From Panagrolaimus kolymaensis (Eukaryota > Nematoda > Chromadorea > Rhabditida > Panagrolaimidae): a stretch of DNA of 64,000 nt. The position numbers and the translations under genes are program-made. Below, piece by piece: positions 13,401-28,400 of this stretch (positions are counted from its first letter, which is position 1; each line of letters begins with the position of its first letter). The notes under the pieces are model-generated. The model ran no database searches. It was not told the DNA's origin and saw only the letters and a program-made list of their open reading frames with translations. The DNA lies in assembly GCA_028622995.1 (NCBI GenBank), contig JAJQJQ010000002.1, positions 3,596,001 through 3,660,000 on the forward strand, read 5' to 3'.

Positions 13401-16400
13401 GGAACAGAAAAAAGCATATAATTGAAGAAGCATGAACCTTACCGGCTGTCGTTGTAGTGTTGGTGGTTCCATAATGGATTGTTTGGGATAATTAGAGGAA
13501 TCTAAGGCTTTTCCACTCGTAGTGCTCCAATAACGTTGTCGAGACGAAGGTGGTCCGGCTGAGTGCGTGCGTTTACGATAATGGGCAAGTTGACGCTCAG
13601 CTTTTTCAAAGAGTTCACGAAACTCCTGCAGCATTTTGAAAATACTTTTATCAACAAAAATTTCAAACATAAGGAAAAAAGTTTTAAATAAATTTTTCGA
13701 TTTATTAAAAAAATAATGAGGGAAGAAAATTGCACAGAGGGAATTTAAAAAAGTAATTAAGGGGAATATTACTGCAAGCTAGAGCAGAGAAGACGTAGGA
13801 CTGTGAGTGAAGCAAAAAAAGAATTCAATCAAACTTATTAAAAAAAACCAACCTTATCATATGGGCTTGGGCCAACGGATGGATAAGCAGATTCAAGGGG
13901 ACGAGATGGCATATCTGATGAATTGAATTTAGAAAGTAACGGTCCTCGATATTCAATTCGACGAGCAAGATCTTCATTGGATCTTCGTAAACGCTCAAGA
14001 GCATCTGAAATTTAAATGTTTGTTTAATTTCTTCGCTTTGAATATATAATTTCTGATTTTGTTATTTCATGCTTTGTTAAAGTCAAAGATTTCAAACGAA
14101 TTAATTGTTTCAATAGCAAATGTTTTGGTTTACTATAAATTTGAGTTATCCAAAGATTCATTACGGATTTACTCAAATAATTAGTGTGTTTAATAATATT
14201 TTCACAAAATTAATTTCTTTTAGGTCAATAATATTTTGTAGTTATAATTATGGTCATTTTCTGATACTTTTTTATGTGTATTTTTTGTGAGTGGATAGAT
14301 TAAATCCTTTTATTTCGTTTTTAATAGAGAAAAAAAAGTAAAACTTTTCACAATTGATTGGCAGTGATAGAGAAAGATAAGAGGTTGTGGCACTGAGATA
14401 AAAAAAATAAAAACTAAACTATATGCGCGGCATACAAAAAAGGATGAAAGAAAAAATACACAAAAAAGCATCGAAAAATGATAAATGCTAAAAGGAAAGA
14501 AAGTAAAAGAAATTGTAGCAGTTAAAAGAAAAATTTTGTTTAAAGGACCCTGTTCATTTGATCTTTTTTTCAAACTCGCGTTTGATTATTCCCTCATGCC
14601 GCAATATTGCACAGTCCGTAAAGTACAGTAATTTGACCGTAAAATTACTGTACATTACGGTACTTTACGGGCTTTGCAATATTGCGGCATGAGGGAATAA
14701 TCAAACGCGAGTTTGAAAAAAAGATCAAATGAACAGGGTCCTTTAAGGAATTATTTTGTTAGTTTTAAAAACAGTAAATTTGTTTAATTTTTTTTGGTAA
14801 TGTGAATGTATGTATTTGTAAGAAGGGTGGTGTGAATGTTAAAGATCAATGCTCTCACCGTTTTGACTTGAATCAGCACTGAAAAAATCTCGACGAGCTT
14901 TATCTTTATCAGTTCGAGATTTATAACGATTTGCACGTTGAGAATCTCGAAGATCATTATTGCGAGATTGGAAGAGCCGATCACGTCCAAGTCCAAAATC
15001 ATCTGAAGGAGCTTCAAGGGAGAGAGGTGGATTTATGGATGTTCCACCGCCAGCATAATAACTTGTAGAAGATAGTGGGACTCCATCAGTGTATAAAGTT
15101 CTATCGACCCGTTCAATAACTTGTCGTTCAACCTAAAAAAAGATGGTATAAAAAGATAAATAAGATTTTTATGCCGAGATTCATTTTGCTGTCTCAACAC
15201 AAATAACTTAAACATATTAATTTTTTAACAAACCTTTGTTGTAACTTCAGGTTGACTTAAATTTTCACGAGAATAGTATGGTTTTCTTGTAAGTCGTTCC
15301 AAGGTTTCTTTAGAAGTTAAATCCTTTCTACGCTTATGTTCAGCTTCTTTTTCAGCTAAATGTCTTCGACGTTCCCATTCCATTTTTTCTCGATCTTCCC
15401 GCTCTTTGACAATCAAATCAAGTCGTTCACGACTTCGACGATCATCACGTTGGCGGCCAGCTTCACGTTCAGCTGCTTCACGTCTTTCTTGCTCGCGAAG
15501 TGAAGCATTTCGACGCTCTTGTTCACGAAGTTCGGCAAGACGACGTTCCTCGAGCAATCTGGAGTCATCGCTGTCAAAATTAAGAAAAAAATAATTTATG
15601 CGAAAGCAAGGGTTAATGTAGGTTATCAATTAATAAATAGGGATGGGGAATAGCGAAAGCAAAGATTTTTTTGGTAAAAAAACTGACCGTTCTTTTTCTC
15701 GTCGATCCGCTTCAAGTTTTTCAATATCCATAAGCCTTTGACGTTCAAGTTCAAGTTGTTCCCGTTCACGAGCTCTTTGACCTTCCATAGCTTGAAGGGC
15801 ACGACGTTCAGCTGCATTTCGTTCAAGTTCGGCAAGTCTTTCTTGCTCTCGCTGTTCTTCAAGTCGACGAAGTCTTTCACGTTCAGCAGCTTCAAACCTT
15901 TCACGTTCGCGTTTGTCGCGCTCACGCTTTTCTTGCTCCTGCCTTTCACGTTCTCTTCGCTCTTCCTCGAGTCTTTCTTGCTCACGGCGTTTATCCGCAG
16001 TAACTTTAGCTTCAAGTAATTCAAGTTCACGACGTTCTTCTTCCAATCTTTCTCTTTCACGGCGAACAGCTTCTTCCTTTTCTCTTTCAAGCCTTTCTTG
16101 TTCAAGTCTAAGCCGTTCTAATCTATCCCATTCAAGCTTTTCTTGAATGCGTCTTTGCCTTTCTCGTTCACCTGCTTCCCGTTCAGCTTTTTCAATGAGT
16201 TCACGTTCCCGAGCTTCCTGTTCTCGACGAAGGGCTTCTCGCATTTCATCTTGTCGCCGCTCACGTTCCCTTTGTTCAGCTTCACGACGTTGCTGCTCGA
16301 TAATTTCACGTTCAAGTCTTTCTTTTTCTATTCGCTCTCGCTCTAATCTTTCCGCTTCGAGTCGCTCACGTTCAAGCCGCTCAAGTTCAAGCTTTTCACG

Positions 16401-19400
16401 CTCACGTTCACGTTGTTCACGTGCAATTTGTTCACGTTTGATTCGTTCAATTCTTTCAATTTCAAGCCGCTCAATTTCAATTCTTTCACGTTCAATTCTT
16501 TCCCGCTCAATTCTTTCCTTTTCGAATCTTTCAAGTTCAAGCCGTTCACGAGCAAGTCGTTCGCGTTCCAATCTTTCAACTTCGAGTCTTTCACGTTCAA
16601 GTCTTTCTTTTTCAATTCTTTCAAGCTCGCGACGACGGGCTAGTTCTTGTTCCTCTATTGCTCGACGTTCATTTTCTAATCGATCCCATTCAGCCCGACG
16701 ACGACGCTCAATTTCTTCACGTTCAATGCGTTCCTTTTCAATTCTTTCCCGCTCCATTCTTTCACGGGCAAGAATTTGTTCTTCCAAATCCTTTTCAATT
16801 CTTGCTCGTTCCATTCGAATTTTAGCGAGACGCTCATTTTCTTCTTGCTCAAAACGACGACGAATTTCCTCTTCTCGACGTCGACGCTCTTCTTCATCTT
16901 GTCGACGACGTTCTTGGCTTTCACGAATTCGACGTTCCTCTTCCTCAACGGATCGAGAATATTTGGTAATATATTCATGGGTCACTTCATCACGGGGTTC
17001 AGGCAAATGACGGAATACATCAATAGGTGGTGGAGCCACAGGCAAGGGTTGCTGTGAAAGAGCTTCAGTTGAACGAGTTACAAGGGTACGTGTCATGACC
17101 TAAAAATTCATAGAATTATTCATTCATTAGTTGGAAATAATTTTTGAAAACTAACTTCTCTTCGATAATACTCTTCTCCAGCAGGATTTCCAGCTTCGTA
17201 ACGAGTGGTAGTCCAGCCGGTTCCACCAGCTCCAGGAGTCTTAAAATCTAACATTGAACCGTTAGTAGTTGTGGGAGCGCGAGAATAACTAAATGCGGAT
17301 TGCGAACGTTGTACGGGGATTTCGCGAACAGTTGCACGTGATCTACGACCAGCATCTGACATTAAATCATCACGAGAAGTATCTGCGTCTGTTCGATACC
17401 CGGTCGATTCTGCGTAAGTTGTCTAAAAAACAAGAGTTATAAACATAAGTTTTGTTCATTTTATCCCGAAAATGTAAGAAGGAAAAAAAACTAGTAAAAA
17501 ATTGGATGAATATAGGCGGGTTTTTTTAGTTGACTTTAAAGTGACTAAGATGCAACAACTTAAAGACTCGAATGAATGACTGATCGATGCTGCATGCTTG
17601 GTTGCAAGCAAGCAAGAGCAACTCTTTTTGCGCAACCTAAGATAAACAAAAAATATCATCGACATCAAGCATAAAAAACAGTTTTTTTACAGAAAAACAT
17701 AGTAAGCAAAAAATAATTTTTGATCATTTTTTTGTCAGAAAAACGTGAATGTTGTTGTTATTCAATCTAAAAATGAAAAACGAAGACAAAGTTTTTCAAT
17801 CAAAGAAGAATAACGGAGGTCGTAGAAGAAGAAAAAAACGTAGAGCCTTGAAGAAAAATACGTTAAAAGCATAAAGCGAGGTCGTTGATCGGGAACCAGT
17901 GGGGGAAGAATTGTTTAGGGAAAAGCAAATACAAGAAGAAGAAAAAATAAATTTATTGCGCGAAAGTCTTACAGAAGAATAGAAAAGAAAGATGAGGAAA
18001 GGTAAGAACTTCCGGGCATGTCTCATCGTCGTCGACAACGACAACATCGACAACAAGAAAAACAAATTTGATACTCAAAAAATATTGAATATATATAAAA
18101 TATAAAGAAAGAAAGGTAAGGTTTACTCGACAGATGGATGTTGCGTTTACAGCATTATTCTCTTTATATTTTTTTTCTTTTGGGTTCATTTTCGTGTAAC
18201 AACAAAAGCAAGCAACCAGCCATCCGCCGGTCACTCACGAAAACGAACGCGTTCCTTTTTTCCTTAAAACATTTTGGTTTACTATTTTTGAAACTGTTTT
18301 TATACCTAAATAAAAATAAAGGAGGCACTGCCTGCGTCAAAAAGTAAAACCAAACGCCTGTCAAAAAATACAAACAATCAATGTAAAAATGAATCTTTTT
18401 TGTGGCAGCTCCTCGATTTTTTTCTTCATCTTGGATTTTCTTATGAAGGTCATTCATGCACGCAAAAATCGTAAATGTCTTTTTCATTTTTGACCAACAA
18501 CAGATTGACAGATTTAAGAATAAAAAAAAGAAAGAAGAAAAGAAAGAAAATGACCAAAAAAAAATAATTTTTTCTTTGATGAAATTCCATCACACCAAAT
18601 GAAAAAAGAAAGAGTACTATGTATGTATATGCGATAGCGAAAGAGATCAATGGAGACTCACCTCTTTTAAATGTTTCAAAGCTTCTTCAAAATAACTCAT
18701 ATCAGTCATTTTTGAGAAGAATATTTTTTCTTTTGTATAAAAATTTCTTTTTTCAAGGCCGACAAAATAAAATAATAACAGCAGCAAGCGCAACCTTATC
18801 GTTGGTTGATGCAAATAAAACAATGCAATGAAGTATTTTTTGCTTTGCCTCAAAACTCTTTTTTTTTTCGGTGCCAGAAAAAAATGGAATCGGAGAATCT
18901 GATTCATCGAAGTTTAACGCCTTCGAAAGTTTTACATTTTTTTTATAAAAAAAAGAAACATGCTTGAATGCGTCGTATTTTTTTTTCATGCATTCGTTCA
19001 AACATATTCATCAAAAGAATATTCCATATTTTTGGAACTGAAAATTTTATCGGTACAACGAAAAAAGAAAGAATGTATACTTTTTTTCTTGAATGAAATT
19101 TTTTAAAACATAAAAACGTAAAGTAAAAAAACAATAATTAATTGTTTTCACTAAAAATAGAAGGGATTGCAGAAAAGCAACTACCGTACTTTGGATTAAA
19201 GGCTAGCGTGATATTAGCGGCTTAAAAGAGTAAAAGGCTATAAACGTTGCATTTTTGAATCGTTAAAAAATAAAAAGCAATATGTAAATACGCAAAGTTA
19301 AGCTTCAAGAGAAAGAAAAAATTCCAGGCATCAGGATGGAATTTATTTTTACGATTTTGAGGCTGATCAATCAACCTAAAATTTCAACAACAAAAAATGA

Positions 19401-22400
19401 GAAAAAAATTTTTCTTTAAATTAAAAAACCCTAGTTTTAGGGGATAATTAAAAATGATAAATGCGAGAGAATCCTGATTTTCATTTTTTTAAACCTCACA
19501 GCAGGAGATTTGGAATTTTGTCAAAAAAAAACTTGACGAAAAGTGACTTTTTTCAAAACTAAAAATAATCTCTCTTCAAAAAGTTGCGCAAACAAAAGCT
19601 CAAAGTTGTAAAACTAAACGATAAAACAAAAAGGAAACTCTTAAAAAATATATATTAAAAACCTGACCATGAATTTTTTTTAAAAAACCTTAAAGAAAAA
19701 GAGAGAAAAACTGGGGAGGAAAAGCTCGATGTCAGAACAAACAAAGTCTTAAAATAACAACCACAAAGTCGTATTTCTTTGTGACCAAAAATGAATAAGA
19801 AAACAAAAAAATGGAAAGGTAAAATAAAAATTAATTAAGCGTTAAATAAAAAAATAATATTGCAAAAAAATAAAAAGATAATAATCCTAATAAAAAATTG
19901 GGGAAAAATAAATAAACAAAGAAAAAACTCACCCTTTGTGTTTGAGGCTGACTTAAATGTGGTGGAACCTCGGAATGAGGCACGTTCATTTCTGAAAAAT
20001 AGAAATTATTGAAATAAATTTGGAAAATTGATAATCCTTTTGTTTTATTTTTCAATGTTTTGTTTTATTTTTCAATGTAGTGAGATTTTGCTGAGCGAAA
20101 ATAAATTATTTGACACGCTTTCAGAAGGGATAAAAAAGAGAATGGGAAAAATTTGAAGAATTTAATTAAATAATAAAATCATGGATTTATTTTATAAGTG
20201 AAGATTCAAAAATCGATTAGAATTCTCTTTTTAATTTTATAATTCGAATCATTTGCTTTCGATTTACTTTTTTACTTAATGTCCGATTACCATCAAAAAC
20301 AAAAAACGTTGGTTGGATTTTTGTGATGTTGTTTGTTTTTGTGGGCCAAAAGGTTGGTTGCAAGGTAAAGAGAAGAAAGAGAGAGAGAGAGAACGAAAAT
20401 TGAGCCTTCAACAAACGTGATGGTTGACGCTGCTGATGCCGCTGTCAACAACAAAATAACTCGGAAGTCCTCGCCTATGTGTGTTTGTATGTGGACGACG
20501 AACTGTTTACAGAGTAAAATATGAGTGAAAGAAGAAGAAAAAATAAAATTCCAAGTTGGGTTGACAAAAAAAATTATTCGTCAACAACAACGCGGTTAAA
20601 TCATTAAACTTTTTTAAAGCTTTTTTCTTTTATTTTTTTATTTTTATAGAAAACATTCCTTTGCCAGGTTTTATGGAAGAAATGATCAGAAACAAATCTG
20701 ATGTTGCAGTAATAAAAAAAAGTATTAAAAAATATAAAAACAAATTGTGCGCATCGTCACTGCAAAAAAAAAATACACAACATCTTCCTTTTTTTAAAGT
20801 TTCCATGAAAGGAGGAAAAAAGAGACACGTCCCTGTTGTTTGTTGCTACATCAGCAACATTTTTGAATGCGCACAACAACAAAAAGGTGAAAATCAATCA
20901 AGGAAGAATGTAATGAAAAATAAAATGCTTGTAAAAAAATGGAGGGAGATCTTGATTATTGAAAAAGAAGAAAAAAATAGAAGAAGGACATTACTTTCAA
21001 GGACGGTAACTCTTCTTTTTTCTTCTGGGTGGAGGCGAAGATAAGAATAAGAAAGGCAATAATCATAAAAAAAGGGAAATACAGGGAAAATTATAGGTTT
21101 CAAAAAAAGAAGTTTAAAATGGCATCCTGATATTTTTGATTTTTTAATGGTTAGGAAAGATAAAATTTTTTAAATAAATTAAGCAATCCAAGAGTAAATT
21201 AAAGCTCGCCATGAAATCCTATGGAAAGTTAAAAAAGTAAAAACTATCAAAACAACCTCCACCAATCCTCTTTTTTTTCTACATTTACGAATATCATCCG
21301 CTCATCTTAAAGATATGTATAAAAAAGCTCTTTAAAAAATCAATGTGTATATATTACTTTCGGCATAACCGTAAAATGACCTTGCCATAAAAACATTATT
21401 TCCCTTTTTAGGAGGTATTTTGAAAATTGTTGCCGCTGCTGCGCAAAAGTAAAGGGAAGAAAGAAAGAAAAGCCAGCGTGCCTCCTCCTAATCCGACAAT
21501 GACCGCTTTTGACCACCATCATCACTACTGCCACCATAAAAGAAAAGAGGAGAGACTTCGCATGGGTGCACCACCTTCACCTTTTGCTACCACCGCTGGT
21601 TTTTATTATTCTTGTTGTTGTTGCTACTGCGGTTGCTGCTGCTGCAGCTGAATGAATATTAACTCTCACTTCTCTTTTTTTTCAACAATAAAAACAACAA
21701 AAATAACGAGGACGAAAAAAGGAAAAAAATTTTTACGCAAAAATGACCGGTCAAAAAAAAGTAAAACAAACGCGCAATAATAACGAAATAAACTAAAAAA
21801 TGGGGGAAGAGGGATAGATGGAATGAAGGTTGCTGGTTGGCTTTAATAAAAAGCGCTAATCTCTCTCGCTTGCGCATGAACAAAAGACTGGAACTCATAA
21901 AGTGAATAGAAAAAACGTGAATATTTTCCTTTTGCATAATTTTTATGAATTTTTTTGAAACAAGAAATAAATTTAATTTTAATAATTTAAAAAAAGCGCC
22001 ACTTAACTAACGTTTAGAAATAAAAATAATCGTATCGTAAAATAAAGTATCTTGTAATAACAAAACTTCCTCCTACTATACGATAATTATTTGTTAAAAT
22101 ATTTAAATTAAAGAATTGAAGCTTACCTTTGGCATCAGCGTTTGACATATAACTTAAAGGAGCATCAGCATAAGTTTGGCCATAACGAGCTAGCCTTCGA
22201 CTGGATCGCTCCAAATCCACATCATATGGATTTCCAAATGTTTCACGTTTAAATGTGGTTCGTTCTTCAACCGTATACATTGGAGTTGAAGAATAATATG
22301 AAGAATCGGTGAGCATGGGTCTTGAAAGAACACTTGAAACGGGATCACCAAATTTATACGTTGTAGAGGTCGTGGTTTTTGTTGAGTTTTCTTTATTGGC

Positions 22401-25400
22401 TTCATCTGGACTTGTCTTTCGATATTGCCATCCAAGTGGAGTCAATCCACCACTATCATAGCCATAAAGAAGTGATGAAAGGCGTTCTGGAGAACTGAGA
22501 TCACCAGTGGGCTTTGATTTAGAATCAGCAATGGTTTTGGACCTTTCAGGTTCTTTAATTTCTTCTGACTGCTTCTCTTCATGTATTTTATTTTCTTCCT
22601 CTACCTTCTTTTCTGCCTCTTTAGTTTGATCATCTTCAGTTGCATCAATAACAATTTCTTCAGGTTCAGGTTTATTTGCTTCTTTCAGCGATTCATCAGG
22701 TTTGGTGGTTACAATTTCATGACTTTCCATTTCATTATGTTTCCTTAAAACTTCTGGTGGAGGTGGTGGCCCATCTGAACTTTCCGTGGATTCATTCAAA
22801 GGTGGTGGAGGCACAGATGGCAATGGTGGAGGTGGAAGATTATCTTCATCAAAGCTATCATCAGGCTTTTCCTCCTTAGCTTTGGCGCCTTCCCGGTGTT
22901 CCATAGTATTTGGAGCCGCGAAATGAGCTAATATGGCTGTTTCGTCTCTTGGATTTGAACAAATGGATTGATCAAGAAGGGAATCACGTGAATTATCAAA
23001 TTCAATGGAAACAGAAGTACTTGAAACACGGCTTTCGTCGCTGAAAAAACAAAAATTGGCTTTATTTAAATTTACAAAATTTTACTAAAAATAGAAAAAC
23101 AAAATCAAGGTCAACCAGGTAATTTTTTTTTGGCGGGGATCCAAACAAACAAAAAAACAAGTTTTTTATGTTAACAAAAAAGAAAACTTCTTGTTTTTCC
23201 AAAAAGAGTCGTTAAACAAAAATGAAGGGAAAAAGACAGTTATCGATTAAACGATTTTCATCAACGATAAGAGCATTTTTATGAGTCTAAAATTTTTGAA
23301 TATAAAAACATACATAAAAAAATTCATGAAAAAATTTTTGACGAAAATTAAATTTTATTTTTATTTTTCAATTCAATGCCACTTTTTGAATGAAAAAAAG
23401 GGAAGAGGAAAAACGAGAAAGAAAAGAATGCGCGCAAAAAATACATACATACATATTTGTCACCTGAAAATAAAGCTTAAGCCGAAAAATAGCAAAAGAA
23501 ACAACACCCAACAATTTTTGCCGGAACTGAGGTTTCTTTTTCGGTAGTTGTACAATTTATTTTAAAGACAGACTGTTTGTCACTGGAGAAGTAATTTAGC
23601 CACAAGGGATGAAAGTAAAATTTTTGAGAAAGCGTGAAATAAATAAGGCTTTTTAAGGATTGAAATGGAAGCAAATGAAAGTAAAAGGTACCACCTTTCG
23701 ATGTCAGTGATTTTGGTTGCCAAGAAAATGAGTATGGAATCAATTTACATTTTTTATATTTTTTGTTTCTTGCTTGTAACAAGATCACTAATATACAAGA
23801 ATAAAAGGTTAAATTCAGAAGATTTGGAGGTTTAAGAAACGAAAAAAAGGAATTTTTTAGATTTCTAGTTAGAAGTTTTTTAAAATTTAACTTTTGCAAA
23901 AATAAATTTGTGAAGCAATAATTTCTTCGAAAATAATTAAATTTATCGCAATTTTTTTCTGATTTTGCATCCCCGTTGAAAACCTTGACTAAGTCTTTTT
24001 ATAAAACTTTAGTTTATTAGAATTTAGCTAAATTAGCTTCCAAAATTCAAGGTCACGGGTTGCTGTTTCCCTTATATATAAAGAATTATTAAATAAAATC
24101 GAATAAAGTGGTAAAAAAGGGATTTCAAACAATCATTTTACCCATAAAGGAGGTATTTTTTTCTATGAGAGAGAATTTGAGTAAAGACCTGTTTAAGGAA
24201 ATGTTGCTTGCTTTAACTTGGAAAAAAACAGGTTGAGAGTTGCAGCATCCAGCAAGAGGCAAATATAAAAAAAGAAGAGACGAAAACGAAAAGACAACAA
24301 AGCTTTTTTGATTTTATATTTTTTTATATAACACTTTTGTCAACTACCTTCCTTCCTTCTTTAGGGTGAATAATAAAAAAAAGTGGAGAAAATATAGAAT
24401 TCTTAAAAACTAAAGCAATTCCTTCATTGCAACACTTTATATTTTTTTATTCGTGGCACAGCGGGAAACTTTTGTGGTGTGATTGTGGCGGCTCCGTAAA
24501 ATGGATTGTCGCTTTCTCACTCTCGTTTGCTCATTCTCGAACGGTCAAGCAAGCGTGGAAATGTGTCAATATAAATGTATGTATGCTGGCTGCAGCAACA
24601 GAAACAAACAATACTATTTCTCCCATCTTCTTAGTGATTGTAAAAAAAGCAACAAATTTCTATCTCAAGAAAGCAGCAAAATTTTCGAAGAACGATTCAT
24701 TCATTGATTTTCGAAAAGGAAAAATAAATTACAAAATGTTCAATTCAGTTAAGAAGGAGACCGTTGTCGGGAAAGAAAAGGCAAAGAAAGGTGTTGTTTA
24801 ATTGATGGAAAATAAGGTTGATATTTAATTGTTTTAAAAGTGGGAAGAGAAAAGAAACACTTTTCTCTATTTTTGCATGGAAAGAAAAACTTTAGAAGAA
24901 AAAGAACGCATGAATCATCGTTTTTTTTTTATTCTGATGCATTTTTGCGCCATGTTTTAGAAGAAAACCTTATGAAAACAAAACAAAAAAATAACACAGA
25001 CACTCGGCATATTCATGTTTTATAAGAAACCAATGTGAAAATTGCTTCATCGAAAAATTAGTACAGTTGTTTAGCAAATTTTGCAAATATTTTAAGAGAA
25101 AAGATAGATAGAAAGAAACTAACTTTTGATTATCATTTTTAGGCTCAATATGAGTGAAATGAGTTTTGGATTGAACAATGACTTCTGCTTGATCACGATC
25201 AGCTTCCATCTGAAATTAAATTTTTATTTTATTAGTAAAATTAATGCGAATAAATTTTACAAAAACAATGAAAAAGTTTTTTAGCCCAAAAAGGGCACGG
25301 TTCAAAAAAATTACACATGTTTTACTTTTTTACAATAAATAAATATTTAAATCTAACTTTTTTTTGTAACATCAAAACCTTATTAGCCGTAACATACATA

Positions 25401-28400
25401 ACTTGCTTTTTTTACAACCACCATCTTTAACTATGTATACCCAACCTTTTTTTCCAAATATGGAGAAAAAAGATGCAATTATAAATAAAAGAATCACATT
25501 TCATTTTTCAATTGTTACACAATTTTTTGTGTACAAAAAATATGAAAATAAAAATCAGTTTCTTTTCACCATTCAAAAGCAATCCCCGACGATGCATGTG
25601 AAAATAAAAATATTAAACCAAAATTTTTATGAGTTCCAAAAAAGGGAAAAGAATAAAAAAAGGGTTATTTATTTTTTGATACAAATATGAAAAACACGAT
25701 AGAGCCTCGTATTTTTTTAAATATGAAATATCAAGTTCGACTTAATCGATTTTGATGATTAAAGTTTTTTGAATAATAATTTTCAATCTATGACTCACCT
25801 TCTTTTGTTCGGCTTCTGCTTCAGCGGCAGCCGCAACAGCTGTAATTCTTGGAAACATAAAGTTTTCTGATTCAGGAAGTGATTCTTCAGCTTCCGACAA
25901 TAATTCTGGGCCTGATTCACGCCGACTTAAAACTGGAGTATCTTCGTTAGCTTCTGATTTTTGTGAAGAAATTTCGTGTTTTTCTTGAATAGTTTCTTTA
26001 TCGGAATCTTCTTCACTGTCTTTACCTCCGCCTAAAACAGTGGTGATTCTAGCATCCACTTGCTCTACAACGTCAGCTGATGGAGCTCGAACTGAGGATT
26101 GAGCTGATGAAGATCCAAAATGATGTGATGAAGCGCTACTTTGACTTCGAAGATCGTCGCTGTCTTCCTGCAACAAAAAATAAATAAAAATGGTTAAGAA
26201 GGGTAGAGAGACAGAGTGAAAGAAAGCAAATGCGTTCGGGTCAAATAAGGTATTTGTTTTTTTTGTTGCTGTCTGCGTTTTTGTCCATTTTTGTTGGCAC
26301 GGCAAAAAAAAGAAGAAAAAAAGAAAAGAAAGAAAGCTATCGATTGGCCATCGTCGTCGCCGTTTGCCATTGAGTCAGTCGGCGGGTCAAGGTAGCTGCA
26401 GCAACGTTAATAACTTACTTCAGTGATGGCATCGAGATAACCTCCATATGCGTTGGGATCTAATGAAGGCCCTGATGTGGAAGAAACAAATTGAATAAGG
26501 CCGGGACCACCAAACATAAAAATATCTGGCTGATTATCGGGTGACCAACCAACTTCTTCACCAGCTTCTTCATTTTCAGCTTTACCTTGAGCCATTAGTT
26601 CACAAAGTCGAGCTTCTTCAATTTCTTTTTGAACTCCAAAAGTATTTATCACAATTGGAGGGGATTCTCGAGTTTCTGTTGTTGTTTCTAGATTTCCAAG
26701 CTTTTCCATTTCTTCAGAGGATGAAGCCAATTTTGGCACCGGTGGCGGCGCCGTCGAAGGTCGTCCAGGTGAAGTTGGAAGGGAATCAGTTTCAAGCAAA
26801 GTTGAAACACTCTTCATTGAAGCCTTTGGAGATTCTGGTGAACCAACTTGTGGCATTTTTATAGGATATTTTGATTCTTCGTTATCAGACATATCACTCA
26901 CTGTTTCTTCACCATCGCTAGAAGAAGATGAGGATGATGAGGAGGAAGCTTCAATGGAAGGAGTACGCTTTTTATCAAAGAAAAATATCCTCCAAACAAA
27001 AAGTACTGCCTGAAAAAGAAAAATAATATTATTATTTGGCTTCTAGCTTCTGTCGCTGCTTCCTTGAGGGAATAAAAAAAATTATGAATTTTCCGGATTT
27101 TTAACGTGAAAAAAAAAGATGCAATTATTTGTTGAGGTCATGGATGCGCAAGATGAGGGGAGAAAGAGAGAGAAATTGTAAGACGATGGATGGATGGAGG
27201 CATCAAAAGACATACGCCGGTGAAGATCGTCTAAGATTCGCTGGCGGAAGTATGCAAAAAGAAGAAGGTGAAGTGCCCTCTTAGAAACAGCAATAATAAT
27301 AAACACGACTAAAACATGATTGAATAAGTGAGTCCTTTTTTTTCTTTAATGATATTGACACCAAAGCTGTTTCAAAGAGAATGCTTACAAAAATAATAAA
27401 GACTCAAATTATGCATTTTCTTAAAATTTAAAAAAGTATGAAACTAATACTGTTAAAATTAAGTCTTTAAAATTAATATGCGAAAAAAAGAATAAGTTTT
27501 AAATTTTGCTTTAAAAAATAACTTAAAGAGGACACAAATACTAATAAACCGAGATATCAATTTTTAAGCTTCTGAACCATCGCGGAAGATACAAAAATAC
27601 TTTTAAATTTAATTAATTTTATGGGATTAGCTGAATTAGCTACATTTATAAATATAAATAGAAAAACTAAAAATTTTAAACCATTTTAGAAACATTAAAA
27701 ATAAATTTTAAAGTAGCGAATTTAAAAAAGTATTTTATAAAAAGCGATATTCAAGAGGTTGTCTGCGTGTGTGGTGCGAACGTCAATTCAAGTGGATTCA
27801 CCTCCTCTCAGTCCCCTTCAAGATAGGAGGAAATTGACGAATACCAAAATCAAAGCTTTCTTCTCTCCCGACAATTAATCAATAATTACAGAAAAAATAT
27901 AAAATTTCTTTTACATAACTGATTCAAAGTCAAGAGACACAAATATTTGGACACGTTTCCTTCTTTTCAAAAAAATAAAAATCTGTCGGCTGTCGTTTAT
28001 CTCTCAAAAAATAGTTTTTCCCCGAAAAAAATGAACATTTGATGGTTTACAAAAGCCATGAAAAAAAAAATTAATTCAACAACAGAAGAAAGAAAAAAAC
28101 GTAAAAATATTTACAAACAAAAGAAAAACATGGCTTAAGCAAACAGTTTAACGCTTCTCCACGGCTTCTTAAATAATGTGGAAGAGAAATCAAGGAAGGA
28201 AGAAAAATAAATGGGTCTAACAAAAAATAGAGGGATGCATGCATTAGATAGATGGTGGAAGGAGAAAAACATACAAAAAATTTGTAGAAAAAAAATATAT
28301 GCAAAAACAAATAGTTTTTGATGTTTGTAAATTTATAGATTTTATAAGGGTTAAATAATTTGATTATAACGCATTAAACAAAATGTTTGGAGCAAAAAAA

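Noticed and set aside
16147..17010. Long plus-strand open frame rich in Ser/Arg (RS-domain-like) and other frames at 15738-16643
   Set aside because: They are antisense or shifted translations of the repetitive Glu/Arg coiled-coil exon of ajm-1; codon structure and splicing support only the minus-strand frame.
21427..21651. Plus-strand frame with His and Cys runs, resembling a metal-binding peptide
   Set aside because: It is a translation of simple trinucleotide repeats within an ajm-1 intron; no acceptor, donor or start supports it.
24427..24801. 124-codon plus-strand frame in an ajm-1 intron, considered as a nested gene
   Set aside because: No recognisable domain or splice sites; it overlaps homopolymer-rich sequence.
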